A DNA stretch of 35,491 nt from Pseudomonadota bacterium (GTDB lineage: Bacteria > Pseudomonadota > Alphaproteobacteria > Rhizobiales > Phreatobacteraceae), in the NCBI GenBank assembly GCA_023416965.1, contig JAEZGJ010000004.1, forward strand, positions 1 to 35,491, in the 5' to 3' direction. Positions 8,911-17,800 of this stretch are shown in pieces; within the stretch, counting starts at the first letter, position 1; each line of letters begins with the position of its first letter. The notes beneath the pieces are model-generated. The model made no database searches. It was not told the origin of the DNA and saw nothing but the letters and a program-made list of their open reading frames with translations. Position numbers and translations under genes: made by a program.

Positions 8911-9603
8911 CTACTCGAACAGTTCCGCGTGGGTGAGGTCCAGCCCGGCCACGGCCCGGAGGATTTCCGAGAGGTGATGGCTCATCGCCGCCACCGCCCG
9001 CTCCGCATCGCCGTCCTCGACGGCGTTCAGGATGGCGCGGTGCTGCTCGACGAGCGGCCCCATCGATCCCGGTGAGTGCAGGGTCAGGGCGCAGACACGG
9101 TCCATATGCGCCTTCTGCATCTCCACCGCGCTCCAGGCCTCGGCGCAATCGGCCCCCTCCGCCAACGTGATGTGGAACAGGCTGTCGAGCCGCTGGAAGG
9201 CGAGATGGTCCCCCGCCTGCGCCGCCGTCTCCTGCGCCTCGATCAACGCCGCCGCCCTGTCGCGGTAATGCGGGTCGAAGCGCTCGCAGGCCCGCCGCAC
9301 GATGGCGACCTCGATCGCCTCGCGGATGAAGCGGGCGTCGAGCATGCGCCGCACCGACAGCTTCACCACCACGGTTCCACGCTGCGGCTGGACGTCGACG
9401 AGGCCCTGCCGCATCAGCGCGATGAAAGCCTCGCGCACGGGCTGGCGCGACACCTGGAACCGCTCGGCGATCTCCGATTCGGAGAGCCTCTCGCCTGGCC
9501 GGATGGTCAGGTCGATGATGCTGGCGCGAAGCTCGCGTTCGACCCGCGCCGCGGCGCTCTCCTGCACGCGCGGCGGGGGCTGGTCAAGGAGTGCGATCGT
9601 CAT
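8911..9603 (-). CDS. GntR-family (FadR/FCD subfamily) transcriptional regulator
   Basis: Cytoplasmic repressor of 230 residues. The N-terminal winged helix-turn-helix is visible (RPGERLSESEIAERFQVSRQPVREAF, then VQPQRGTVV for the wing), followed by an all-helical FCD ligand-binding domain with candidate metal-binding histidines in LFHITLAEGA and AMSHHL. I chose the ATG at 9603. An upstream in-frame ATG (9651) would place the start inside a palindrome that looks like the operator, and it has no ribosome binding site. The gene is divergent from the TRAP/kdu cluster at 9750, so it most likely controls uronate uptake and conversion, with a uronate or its breakdown product as effector. The effector is inference from context. 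Confidence 0.9.
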   Translation of the reverse strand: MTIALLDQPPPRVQESAAARVERELRASIIDLTIRPGERLSESEIAERFQVSRQPVREAFIALMRQGLVDVQPQRGTVVVKLSVRRMLDARFIREAIEVAIVRRACERFDPHYRDRAAALIEAQETAAQAGDHLAFQRLDSLFHITLAEGADCAEAWSAVEMQKAHMDRVCALTLHSPGSMGPLVEQHRAILNAVEDGDAERAVAAMSHHLSEILRAVAGLDLTHAELFE

Positions 9604-9641
9604 CGGAACGGCGGCCCCTTTTTCCTCTCTTGAACTTCCAT

Positions 9642-9662
9642 ACAAGTGCATACTAGACTTGT
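9642..9662. promoter_or_regulatory. Candidate GntR operator between the regulator and dctP
   Basis: Perfect inverted repeat ACAAGT-N9-ACTTGT in the 146-base divergent intergenic region. The left arm sits in ATACAAGTGCATAC, and GTAT/ATAC steps around the arms resemble known operators of FCD-type GntR repressors (often TTGTATACAA-like). Its place 39 bases before the regulator start and 88 bases before dctP would allow control of both directions. Confidence 0.45.
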
Positions 9663-9749
9663 CGCGGATCAGGAAGCCTGCATTTCGCAAGGCTCCGATC
9701 GCCACGTTCCCCGCCAGAAGGGAACATCGTTTCCACCGGGAGGATCCCC

Positions 9750-10742
9750 ATGCTGACACGCCGCATCTTCGTGTCCACCGCCGGCGCCCTCGTCGCCAGC
9801 CCCGCCGTCCTCGGCCGCCCCGCCGCCGCCCAGGCCACCGTCACCCTGCGCTCGACCGACATCCATCCCGACGGCTACCCGACCATCGAGGCGGTCAAGT
9901 TCATGGGCCAGCTCCTCGAGCAGCGCACGAACGGCCGCATCAAGATCAACGTCTTCCACTCGGCCCAGCTCGGCCAGGAGAAGGACACGATCGACCAGAC
10001 CCGGTTCGGCGTCATCGACATGAACCGCATCAACATGGCGCCGTTCAACAACCTGATCGCCTCCACCAACATCCCCTCCCTGCCCTTCATCTTCCGCTCC
10101 GTCGCGCACATGCGGAAGGTGATGGACGGCGCGGTGGGCGACCAGATTCTCGGCGATTTCACCGCCCACGGTCTCGTCGGCCTCGCCTTCTACGATTCGG
10201 GCTCGCGCTCCTTCTACAATTCCAAGCGCGCCATCACGACGCCGGCCGACATGCGCGGCATGAAGATCCGCGTCCAGCAATCGGACATGTTCGTCGCCCT
10301 TGTTCAGGCCCTCGGCGCCAACGCCACGCCCATGCCTTTCGGCGAGGTCTTCACCAGCCTCCAGACCGGCGTCATCGACGGCGCCGAGAACAACTGGCCG
10401 AGCTACGAATCGACCCGCCATTTCGAAGTCGCCAAGTTCTATTCGCTCACCGAGCACTCGCTCAGCCCTGAAGTGCTGGTCATGTCCAAGCGCTCCTTCG
10501 ACAAGTTCAACGCCGCCGACCAGGCTCTGGTCCGGGCCGCCGCGAAGGAGTCGGTGGCGAAGATGCGCGAGCTCTGGGACGCCCGCGAGAAGGCGTCCGA
10601 AGCCAAGGTCCGCGCCGGCGGCGCCGTGATCAACACCGTCGAGAAGCAGCCTTTCATCGATGCGATGAAGCCGGTCTACGACCGCTTCGTCACCGATGCG
10701 AAGATGAAGGAACTGGTGGCGCGCATCCAGGCCGTGACCTGA
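9750..10742 (+). CDS. dctP: TRAP transporter solute-binding protein, DctP family
   Basis: Periplasmic binding protein (330 residues) that delivers an organic acid to the DctQM permease. The N terminus (MLTRRIFVSTAGALVASPAVLG, then AAAQA) is a signal peptide with a twin arginine, probably Tat, cleaved near residue 28. The DctP fold is clear: ASTNIPSLPFIFRS, the GMKIRVQQSDMF block with the conserved carboxylate-binding arginine (Arg174), and PFGEVFTSLQTGVIDGAENNWPSYES. The neighbouring KduI and KdgF genes point to a uronate or unsaturated uronate as ligand. GGGAGG at 9738-9743 supports the start. A GC hairpin just after the stop separates it from dctQ. Confidence 0.93.
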   Translation: MLTRRIFVSTAGALVASPAVLGRPAAAQATVTLRSTDIHPDGYPTIEAVKFMGQLLEQRTNGRIKINVFHSAQLGQEKDTIDQTRFGVIDMNRINMAPFNNLIASTNIPSLPFIFRSVAHMRKVMDGAVGDQILGDFTAHGLVGLAFYDSGSRSFYNSKRAITTPADMRGMKIRVQQSDMFVALVQALGANATPMPFGEVFTSLQTGVIDGAENNWPSYESTRHFEVAKFYSLTEHSLSPEVLVMSKRSFDKFNAADQALVRAAAKESVAKMRELWDAREKASEAKVRAGGAVINTVEKQPFIDAMKPVYDRFVTDAKMKELVARIQAVT

Positions 10743-10762
10743 ATTTTCCGACCTCCGACCAG

Positions 10763-10785
10763 GCCCGCCGCCCCGCGCGGCGGGC
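10763..10785 (+). terminator. GC-rich hairpin after dctP (partial terminator or mRNA stabiliser)
   Basis: Nine perfectly paired bases, GCCCGCCGC at 10763-10771 and GCGGCGGGC at 10777-10785, with a 5-base loop, 20 bases after the dctP stop. There is no run of T after it, so full termination is unlikely. A hairpin here commonly protects the upstream message and lets the binding protein be made in excess over the permease; that role is inferred. Confidence 0.55.
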
Positions 10786-10821
10786 ATCCTTCCGGATCCC
10801 TCTTAGGCGAAATCCTTGTCG

Positions 10822-11349
10822 ATGCACGCCCTCGTCGTCCGCATGCGACCGGTCACGGCCGCCCTCAGCCGCCTCTCGCTCCTCGTCGCCGGGGCGGGGC
10901 TGGTCGCCATGACCGTCCTCGTCTTCTGGAGCATTTTCGGGCGCTACGTGCTCAACGACACGCCCACCTGGACAGAGCCCGCCGTGCTCCTGCTGATGAG
11001 CTGGTTCATCCTGCTCGGCTCGGCCACCGGCGTGCGCGAGCGGGGCCATATCGGCTTCGAGATCGGCCTCGCCGCCTCGCCGCCGCCGCTCCGCTTCCTC
11101 CTGAAGATCGTCACGGAGGTGCTGCTCATCGGCTTCGGTCTCGCCATGCTGGGTTACGGCGCGCAGCTCGCCATGGGCACCTGGAGCGCCATGACGCCGA
11201 TGATCGGCATCAGCCAGGGCTGGGACTACGTGCCCATCGCCGCCGGCGGCGCGCTCATCGCGCTGTTCTCCCTCGAACGGCTGCTGATGGTGATTGCCGG
11301 CACCGACGAGACGGCGCTGCCCATCGGTCACGGCCCCGAAGAGATCTGA
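10822..11349 (+). CDS. dctQ: TRAP transporter small permease, DctQ family
   Basis: Small membrane subunit of the TRAP transporter, 175 residues from the ATG at 10822; a TTG two codons earlier (10816) is an alternative. Four membrane segments are visible (about 15-40, 48-65, 88-110 and 130-150). The family motif around FGRYVLNDTPTWTEPAVLLLMSWFILLGSA and RERGHIGFEI is present. DctQ has a scaffolding role, anchoring the large permease DctM and docking DctP. It lies 17 bases before dctM. Confidence 0.92.
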   Translation: MHALVVRMRPVTAALSRLSLLVAGAGLVAMTVLVFWSIFGRYVLNDTPTWTEPAVLLLMSWFILLGSATGVRERGHIGFEIGLAASPPPLRFLLKIVTEVLLIGFGLAMLGYGAQLAMGTWSAMTPMIGISQGWDYVPIAAGGALIALFSLERLLMVIAGTDETALPIGHGPEEI

Positions 11350-11366
11350 GCGGAAGCACCCCTCCC

Positions 11367-12647
11367 ATGGAACTCGCCATTCTCTTCGGCACCTTCGCGC
11401 TGCTGCTCCTCATCGGCATGCCGATCGCCTTCTGCCTCGGCGTCGCCTCCCTCGCCACGGTTCTGTGGATGGACGTGCCGCCGCTGGTGATCTTCCAGCA
11501 GATGAATTCCGGCATGAACGCCTTCGCCATGATGGCGATCCCCTTCTTCATCTATTCCGGCGACCTGATGATCCGCGGCGGCATCGCCGAGCGTCTCATC
11601 GCCTTCGCCGCCTCCCTCGTCGGCCACCTGCGCGGCGGCCTCGGCCAGGTCAACGTGCTGACCTCCACCATGTTCGGCGGCATATCCGGCTCGGCGGTCG
11701 CCGACGCCTCGGCTGTCGGCGGGCTGATGATCCCGCAGATGGTCAAGCGCGGCTACGACGCCGACTACGCGGTCAACGTCACCGCCAACGCGGCGATCAT
11801 CGCGCTGCTCATCCCGCCCTCCCACAACATGATCATCTATTCGCTGGCGGCGGGCGGAAACCTCTCCATCGCCGACCTCTTCACCGCCGGCATCGTTCCC
11901 GGCCTGATGCTGGCCGGCGCGCTGATGGTCGCCGCCTATATCGTCGCAAGGCGGCGCGGCTATCCCACCGGCACCTTCCCCGGCTGGCTGATGGTGGCGC
12001 GTGCCCTCATCGTCGCGGCGCCTGGCCTCGTCCTCATCGCCATCATCTTCGGCGGCGTGCGCTCGGGCATCTTCACGGCGACCGAGAGCTCCTGCGTCGC
12101 CGTGGTCTATGCGCTCTTCATCACCGTCTGCGTCTACCGCCAGCTCAGCTGGACCGATTTCGTGGAGGCGACGCTGGGCGCCGTGCGCACCACCGCCATG
12201 GTGCTTCTCGTCATCGGCACGGCCGCGGCCTTCGGCTGGCTCATGGCCTTCCTGCAGGTTCCGGCCCAGACCGTCGCCTTCATGAAGAGCATCACGAACG
12301 ATCCCGTGACGATGCTGCTGCTGATCAACGTGGTCCTGCTCTTCCTCGGCACCTTCATGGACATGGCGCCGATGATCATCATCCTCACCCCCATTCTCCT
12401 GCCGGTGGTGAAGGCCTTCGGCGTCGATCCCATCCACTTCGGCGTCATCCTCATCCTCAATGCCGGGATCGGGCTGAACACGCCGCCGGTCGGCTCCGTC
12501 CAGTTCGTCGCCTGCGTCATCGGCAAGGTGTCGATCGGCGAGGCCATGAAGACCATCTGGCCCTTCTACGGCGCCTCGGTCTTCGTCCTGCTGCTGGTCA
12601 CCTACGTGCCGGCCTTCTCGCTATGGCTCCCCGCCCTGTTTCGCTGA
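11367..12647 (+). CDS. dctM: TRAP transporter large permease, DctM family
   Basis: The sodium-coupled transport subunit, 426 residues and about 12 membrane segments. Family blocks are clear: LIGMPIAFCLGVASL, MNAFAMMAIPFFIYSGDLM, MFGGISGSAVADASAVGGLMIPQM, the IALLIPPSHNMIIYS stretch, FLGTFMDMAPMIIILTPILLPVV and the late GLNTPPVGSVQF motif. The GSA and TPP hairpin regions make the substrate and ion sites. The length is normal for DctM. It is followed after 22 bases by kduI, so transport and first conversion steps are in one operon. Confidence 0.95.
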   Translation: MELAILFGTFALLLLIGMPIAFCLGVASLATVLWMDVPPLVIFQQMNSGMNAFAMMAIPFFIYSGDLMIRGGIAERLIAFAASLVGHLRGGLGQVNVLTSTMFGGISGSAVADASAVGGLMIPQMVKRGYDADYAVNVTANAAIIALLIPPSHNMIIYSLAAGGNLSIADLFTAGIVPGLMLAGALMVAAYIVARRRGYPTGTFPGWLMVARALIVAAPGLVLIAIIFGGVRSGIFTATESSCVAVVYALFITVCVYRQLSWTDFVEATLGAVRTTAMVLLVIGTAAAFGWLMAFLQVPAQTVAFMKSITNDPVTMLLLINVVLLFLGTFMDMAPMIIILTPILLPVVKAFGVDPIHFGVILILNAGIGLNTPPVGSVQFVACVIGKVSIGEAMKTIWPFYGASVFVLLLVTYVPAFSLWLPALFR

Positions 12648-12669
12648 TCCGTCCGCCGAAAGGTTCGCC

Positions 12670-13506
12670 ATGTCCCTCGCCGTCCGCCAGGCCTCCCATC
12701 CGCAGGCCGCCAGGCACTATGACACCGACGCCCTGCGCGCCCATTTCCTGGTCGAAGGCCTGTTCCGGCCGGACGCGGTCGAGCTCACCTACAGCCATGT
12801 CGATCGCATCGTGATCGGCGGCGCCATGCCGGTCGCGGGGCCCCTCGCCCTCGAGACCCACAAGGCGCTGGGCCAGGCGACCTTCCTCGCCCGGCGCGAG
12901 CTCGGCATCTGCAATGTCGGCGGCCCCGGCCGCGTCGTCTGCGATGGCGAGCCGTTCGAGCTCGCCCCGCGCGACATGCTCTACGTCGCCATGGGAACGA
13001 GCGACGTCCGCTTCGAATCCGCCGACTCTGCCGAGCCGGCAAAGTTCTATCTCTTCTCGACCCCCGCCCATGCCCGCCACCGCACCGTGCTGGTGCGAGA
13101 GGCCGAGGCCAATGCCCTCGAGCTCGGCGGCCAGGAGCAGGCCAATGCCCGCACCCTCCGGCAGTACATCATTCCGGGGCGGGTGGACTCGTGCCAGCTC
13201 GTCATGGGCCTGACCACGCTGAAGCCCGGCAATGTCTGGAACACCATGCCCAGCCACGTTCACGACCGCCGCTGCGAGGCCTATCTCTATTTCGGCCTCG
13301 GCGCGGATGCCCGCGTCGTCCACCTCATGGGCGAACCGGAGGAGACCCGCCATCTCGTCGTCGCCAACGAGCAGGCGATCATCTCGCCGCCCTGGTCGAT
13401 CCATTCCGGCTGCGGCACCACCGCCTATTCCTTCGTCTGGGCCATGGGCGGCGACAACCAGGATTTCACCGACATGGACATGGTGCCGATGGGGGGGCTG
13501 CGATGA
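12670..13506 (+). CDS. kduI: 5-dehydro-4-deoxy-D-glucuronate isomerase KduI
   Basis: Cytoplasmic zinc isomerase converting 5-keto-4-deoxyuronate (DKI) to 2,5-diketo-3-deoxygluconate (DKII) in the breakdown of pectin and related polyuronides. The 278 residues are the usual KduI length, with two cupin-like halves. The metal site is visible in MPSHVHDRRCEAYLYF (two His and a Glu) and in PPWSIHSGCGTTAYSF (the last His). RQYIIPGRVDSCQLVMGLT and the WAMGGDNQDFTDMD C terminus are family hallmarks. GAAAGG lies 7 bases before the ATG. Its TGA overlaps the ATG of the next gene (ATGA), which indicates translational coupling. Confidence 0.95.
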   Translation: MSLAVRQASHPQAARHYDTDALRAHFLVEGLFRPDAVELTYSHVDRIVIGGAMPVAGPLALETHKALGQATFLARRELGICNVGGPGRVVCDGEPFELAPRDMLYVAMGTSDVRFESADSAEPAKFYLFSTPAHARHRTVLVREAEANALELGGQEQANARTLRQYIIPGRVDSCQLVMGLTTLKPGNVWNTMPSHVHDRRCEAYLYFGLGADARVVHLMGEPEETRHLVVANEQAIISPPWSIHSGCGTTAYSFVWAMGGDNQDFTDMDMVPMGGLR

Positions 13507-13856
13507 GCCGGGGCACCGACATCTTCGTCCGCGACGCCGAGGCACACTGGACCGACCTCGGCGGCGGCGTGAAGCGCAAGATCCTGACCTATGACGCTGG
13601 CGTCATGATGGTCCGCGTCGTCTTCGGGAAGGGCGCCGTCGGCGCTCCCCACCACCACCCGCACATCCAGTGCACCCTTGTCGCCAGCGGCCGTTTCGAG
13701 GTGACGATCGGCGGGCGCCGCGCCATCCTCGCCGCCGGCGACAGCTTCATCGTCCCCACCGATGTCGTCCATTCCGTCGTCGCACTGGAGGCGGGAGAGC
13801 TCGTCGACACCTTCACGCCACTGCGGGAGGACTTTCTCCAGGAGGCCCGTTCCTAA
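13503..13856 (+). CDS. kdgF: Cupin-domain protein, KdgF-like (unsaturated uronate ring opening)
   Basis: Single-domain cupin of 117 residues. KdgF proteins speed the conversion of 4,5-unsaturated uronates, released by polysaccharide lyases, to the linear ketouronide used by KduI. Metal ligands of the first cupin motif are seen in GAPHHHPHIQCTLVASGRFEVTIGG (His cluster and Gln), and the second motif is LAAGDSFIVPTDVVHSVVALEAGELVDTFTP with its conserved His. The start is set by the 4-base overlap with kduI; the frame is open further upstream inside kduI but that is not credible. The pairing with KduI makes the KdgF call strong. Confidence 0.88.
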   Translation: MSRGTDIFVRDAEAHWTDLGGGVKRKILTYDAGVMMVRVVFGKGAVGAPHHHPHIQCTLVASGRFEVTIGGRRAILAAGDSFIVPTDVVHSVVALEAGELVDTFTPLREDFLQEARS

Positions 13857-13948
13857 CCGAGGGGCTGCATCCCGCGCGAAACCGACAGGGGGTCTACCGG
13901 GTTGGTGCCCGACCACAGATTGGCCGGAAAGCGCTGGGACGATCGGGC

Positions 13949-14836
13949 ATGGATGCACTCTTCATCGGACAGACCTATATCGACGTCACGCTTCTGGCGG
14001 ACGTCATCCCGACCGGCGACGACAAGGTGGTCGCCAAGGACTATTCGGTCTCCTTCGGCGGCAACGCCGTCACCGCCGCCTTCGCCTGTGCGAAGCTCGG
14101 CGTGAAGCCGGATCTTCTCACCTCCCACGCCAATGACTGGCTCGGCCGGATGTTCTCCGACATGGCCGCGCGCTACGAGGTGAACCTCCATCCGCGGCCG
14201 GTGAAGCGCTCGTCGCTGTCCTTCGTCATCCCCAACAACGGAAAGCGCGCCATCCTGCGCGCCCGCGACGATGCCTATCTCCACCCTTTCCCGACGCTCT
14301 ATCTCGACGGCTGCCGCGTGCTCCATCTCGACGGCCACCAGCCGGACGCCGCCATCGCCTATGCGAAGGCCTGTCGCGAGAAGAACATCCTGACGTCGCT
14401 CGACGGCGGCGGCCTTCGCTCCAATACCCGGGAGCTCCTCGAATTCATTGACGTTGCCGTGGTCGCCGAGCGTCTCTGCGAGCAGATGGAGCTCACCCCC
14501 AGCGAGATGCTGACCTACCTGAACTCCCGAGGCTGCCGGATTGGCGCCGTCACGCTCGGCGAGCGCGGGATGGTCTGGATCGACGATGTGGGCGAGAAGC
14601 GCGAGATGCCGGCACTGGAGGTGCCTCGCGACAAGGTGGTCGACACCAACGGTGCCGGCGACATTTTCCATGGCGCCTATTGCTATGCCTATCTGGCCAA
14701 TCCGGAAGGCGCCTGGGAGGAGCATTTCCGCTTCGCGCGGGCGGCCTCGGCCCACTCCATCCAGCATCTCGGCAACGAGGCGAGCCTCCCCTCGCTTGCC
14801 GATATCAGGGCGATGCGCGCCGCGGCGGGGGAGTGA
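13949..14836 (+). CDS. PfkB/ribokinase-family sugar kinase, substrate uncertain
   Basis: Cytoplasmic carbohydrate kinase of 295 residues. The N-terminal sugar-binding half has YSVSFGGNAVTAAFACAKLG (PfkB signature 1), and the C-terminal ATP/catalytic signature is VVDTNGAGDIFHGAYCYAYL, in which the GAGD aspartate is the catalytic base and the usual DTTGAGD is DTNGAGD. It follows kdgF by 92 bases on the same strand. By context it could phosphorylate 2-keto-3-deoxygluconate (KdgK role), but the sequence also recalls other PfkB kinases such as those of sulfofructose or ribose, so I leave the symbol blank. I chose ATG 13949, which gives a normal PfkB N terminus (MDALFIGQTYIDV); the open frame continues upstream to 13670. 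Confidence 0.85.
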   Translation: MDALFIGQTYIDVTLLADVIPTGDDKVVAKDYSVSFGGNAVTAAFACAKLGVKPDLLTSHANDWLGRMFSDMAARYEVNLHPRPVKRSSLSFVIPNNGKRAILRARDDAYLHPFPTLYLDGCRVLHLDGHQPDAAIAYAKACREKNILTSLDGGGLRSNTRELLEFIDVAVVAERLCEQMELTPSEMLTYLNSRGCRIGAVTLGERGMVWIDDVGEKREMPALEVPRDKVVDTNGAGDIFHGAYCYAYLANPEGAWEEHFRFARAASAHSIQHLGNEASLPSLADIRAMRAAAGE

Positions 14837-14851
14837 CCGCAGCCACGCCCC

Positions 14852-17800
14852 TCATTCCGCCGCGAGCGGCAGGGCCGGCGAGGGCGTGACGGCATCGCCG
14901 GCGGCCGCTTCCTGCGGCTCCGGCTTCCTGACCCGGAACCACAGCGCATAGAGCGCTGGCAGGAACAGGATGGTGAGCAGCGTGGCCGCGAACAGGCCGC
15001 CGCCGATGGTGATCGCCATCGGTCCCCAGAACAGCGAGCGCGCGAGCGGCACCATGGCGAGGATTGCCGCCATGGCCGTGAGCACGACGGGCCGCGAGCG
15101 GTGGACGGTCGCCTCGATGATGGCGTCGTAGAGCGAGAGGCCCGCCTCCCGGTTCTCGTCGATCTGCTGCACCAGGATGACCGTGTTGCGCATGATCATG
15201 CCGGCAAGCGCGATGAGGCCGAGCAGGGCGACGAAGCCGAACGGCGCATTGAGCAGGTTGAGGGCGAGCGAGGCTCCGATGAGACCCAGCGGCGCCGTCG
15301 AGAAGACCAGCAGCAGCCGCGAGAAGGACTGGAGCTGGATCATCAGCACGGTCAGCATGCCGAGGGCCATGACGGGGAAGAGGGCTGCGAGGGAGGCGTT
15401 GGCCTTCGCCGATTCCTCGACGGAACCACCGACCTCGATGCGCAGGCCGGGCGGCAGCGAGGCCTTGAGGCTCTTGAGCGCCTCCTCCACCTGACCGGAC
15501 ACCACCGCCGGCTGTACGCCGTCGACGACGTCGGCCCTCACCGTGATCGACAGCTCGCGGTTCCGCCTCCAGAGGATCGGATCCTCCTGGTTGAATTCCA
15601 TACGGGCGACCTGGGCGAGCGGAACCGGCACGCCGCCACGGGCGATGATGGTGAGATCGCCGATGCGGCCGAGATCGACGCGCTCGCTCGGCACGGCGCG
15701 GGCGACGATCTCCACCTTCTCGGTACGGTCGCGCATGGTTGTCACGGTGACGCCGGTGAGGAGCGTCTGCAGCGTCTGGGCGACGTCCTGGACATTGAGG
15801 CCGAGGGAACGGGCGCGATCCTGATCCACCACGAGGCGGACGGAGGGGGACTGCTCGTTCCAGTCGAGGTGGGGATCACGGGTGCTGGAGTTGGCGCGCA
15901 TGATCTCGCGCACCTTCACCGCGAGATCCCGGACCGCCTGCGGCTCGCTGCCGACGACGCGGAACTGGACGGGGAAGCCGACCGGCGGGCCGAAGCTGAA
16001 ACGGTCGATGCGCACCCGCGCCTCCGACAGCGCGCCCTCGGCGACGGCCTTCTCGAGCCGCGCCTTCACCCGCTCGCGCGCTTCCAGGCTCTTCGTCATG
16101 ATGACGATCTGCGAGAAGGACTCGTCCGGCAGCTGCGGGTTCAGGCCCAGCCAGAAGCGCGGGCTGCCCTGGCCGACATAGGTCGTATAGGTGCGGATGT
16201 CGTCGTCGCCCTTCAGCAGGGCCTCGGCGCGCTTCGCCGTGTCGAGCGACGCGGTGATCGAGGAGCCCTGCGGCTGGCGCATCTCGAAGAAGAGTTCCAT
16301 GCGGCCGGAGACGGGGAAGAACTGCTGCTGCACCCGCGTGAAGGCGACCAGCGACCCGGCGAAAATGGCAATGGTGGCGACAACCACGACGACCTTGTGG
16401 TCCACCGACCAGCGCACGGCACTGCGCAGCAGCTGGTAGGTCGGTGTGTTGTAGAGCGCGTGTGCGTCCGTGTGGTCCGGCCTCGGCGGGATCGGCTTGC
16501 CGCGCTTCTCCGCGCGCTTCACGGCGCGCTGGTGCTTGCGCTCCGCGAGCGCTTGGAAGTCCGGAAGCATGATGTAGCCGAGATAGGGCGTGAACAGCAC
16601 GGCCACGAACCAGGACACGATCAGCGCCAGGCCGACCACCCAGAAGATCGAACCGGCATATTCGCCCGTCGACGAATTGGCCAGGCCGACGGGCAGGAAG
16701 CCGATGGCGGTGACCAGCGTGCCCGTGAGCATGGGGAAGGCGGTGGAGGTCCAGGCGAAGGCGGCCGCGGAAACGCGGTCCCATCCCTGCTCCATCTTCA
16801 CCACCATCATCTCGACGGCGATGATGGCGTCGTCGACCAGCAAGCCGAGCGCAATGATCAGCGCTCCCAGCGAGATGCGGTGCAGGTCGATGCCGATCAG
16901 GTACATCAGCGTGAAGACGACGGCGAGCACGAGCGGCACCGAGAGAGCGACGATGACGCCGGTACGCAGCCCCAGGGACACGAAGGATACGAAGAGAACG
17001 ATGGCCAGGGCCTCGATGAAGGAGGTCTTGAACTCGGACACCGCTTCGCGCACCACGTGCGGCTGGTCGGCGATCTGGCCGAGTTCGATCCCGACCGGCA
17101 GCTGCGCGCGGAAGGCTTCGCGCGCCCTTTCCAGCTCCTCGCCGAGGGCGGTGATGTTGGCGCCCTTCTGCATGACGACGCCGACGAGCACCGACGGCTG
17201 GCCCTCCTGGCGGATCAGGTAGGTCGGCGGGTCCACATAGCCGCGCGAGATCGCGGCGATGTCGCCGAGCCGGAAGATGCGGCCATTGACGTCGACGGGA
17301 ATGGCCGCCACCGCCTCGACCCCGTCGAGGGCCCCCGTGACGCGCAGCGGAATGCGGGCGGAGCCCGTGTCGATCGTGCCCGCGGGGGTCACCGCGTTCT
17401 GCTTCTGCAGGCTCTCGAAGATGGTGGAGGAGGAAACGCCGAGGGTGGCAAGCTTGGCGTGGCTGAACTCGACGAAGATGCGCTCGTCCTGGGCGCCGTA
17501 GATATTGACCTTTGTGACGTTGGGAACACGCAGCATGTGGCTCTTCAGCCGCTCGGCGATGGCCTTCAGGTCGGCATAGGAAGCCCCGTCGCCGGTCAGC
17601 GTGTAGAGCACGGAATCGACGTCGCCGAACTCGTCGTTGACGGCCGGCCCGATGACGCCGCTCGGCAGGTCCGGCTTCAGGTCATCCAGCTTCTTGCGCA
17701 CCTGGTAGAAGAGCTGAGGCACGTCGCGCGGCGGGGTGTTGTCGCGGAAGGTCATCTGGATCGCGGCGAAGCCGGACTTGGTGTAGGTCTGCGCCCGGTC

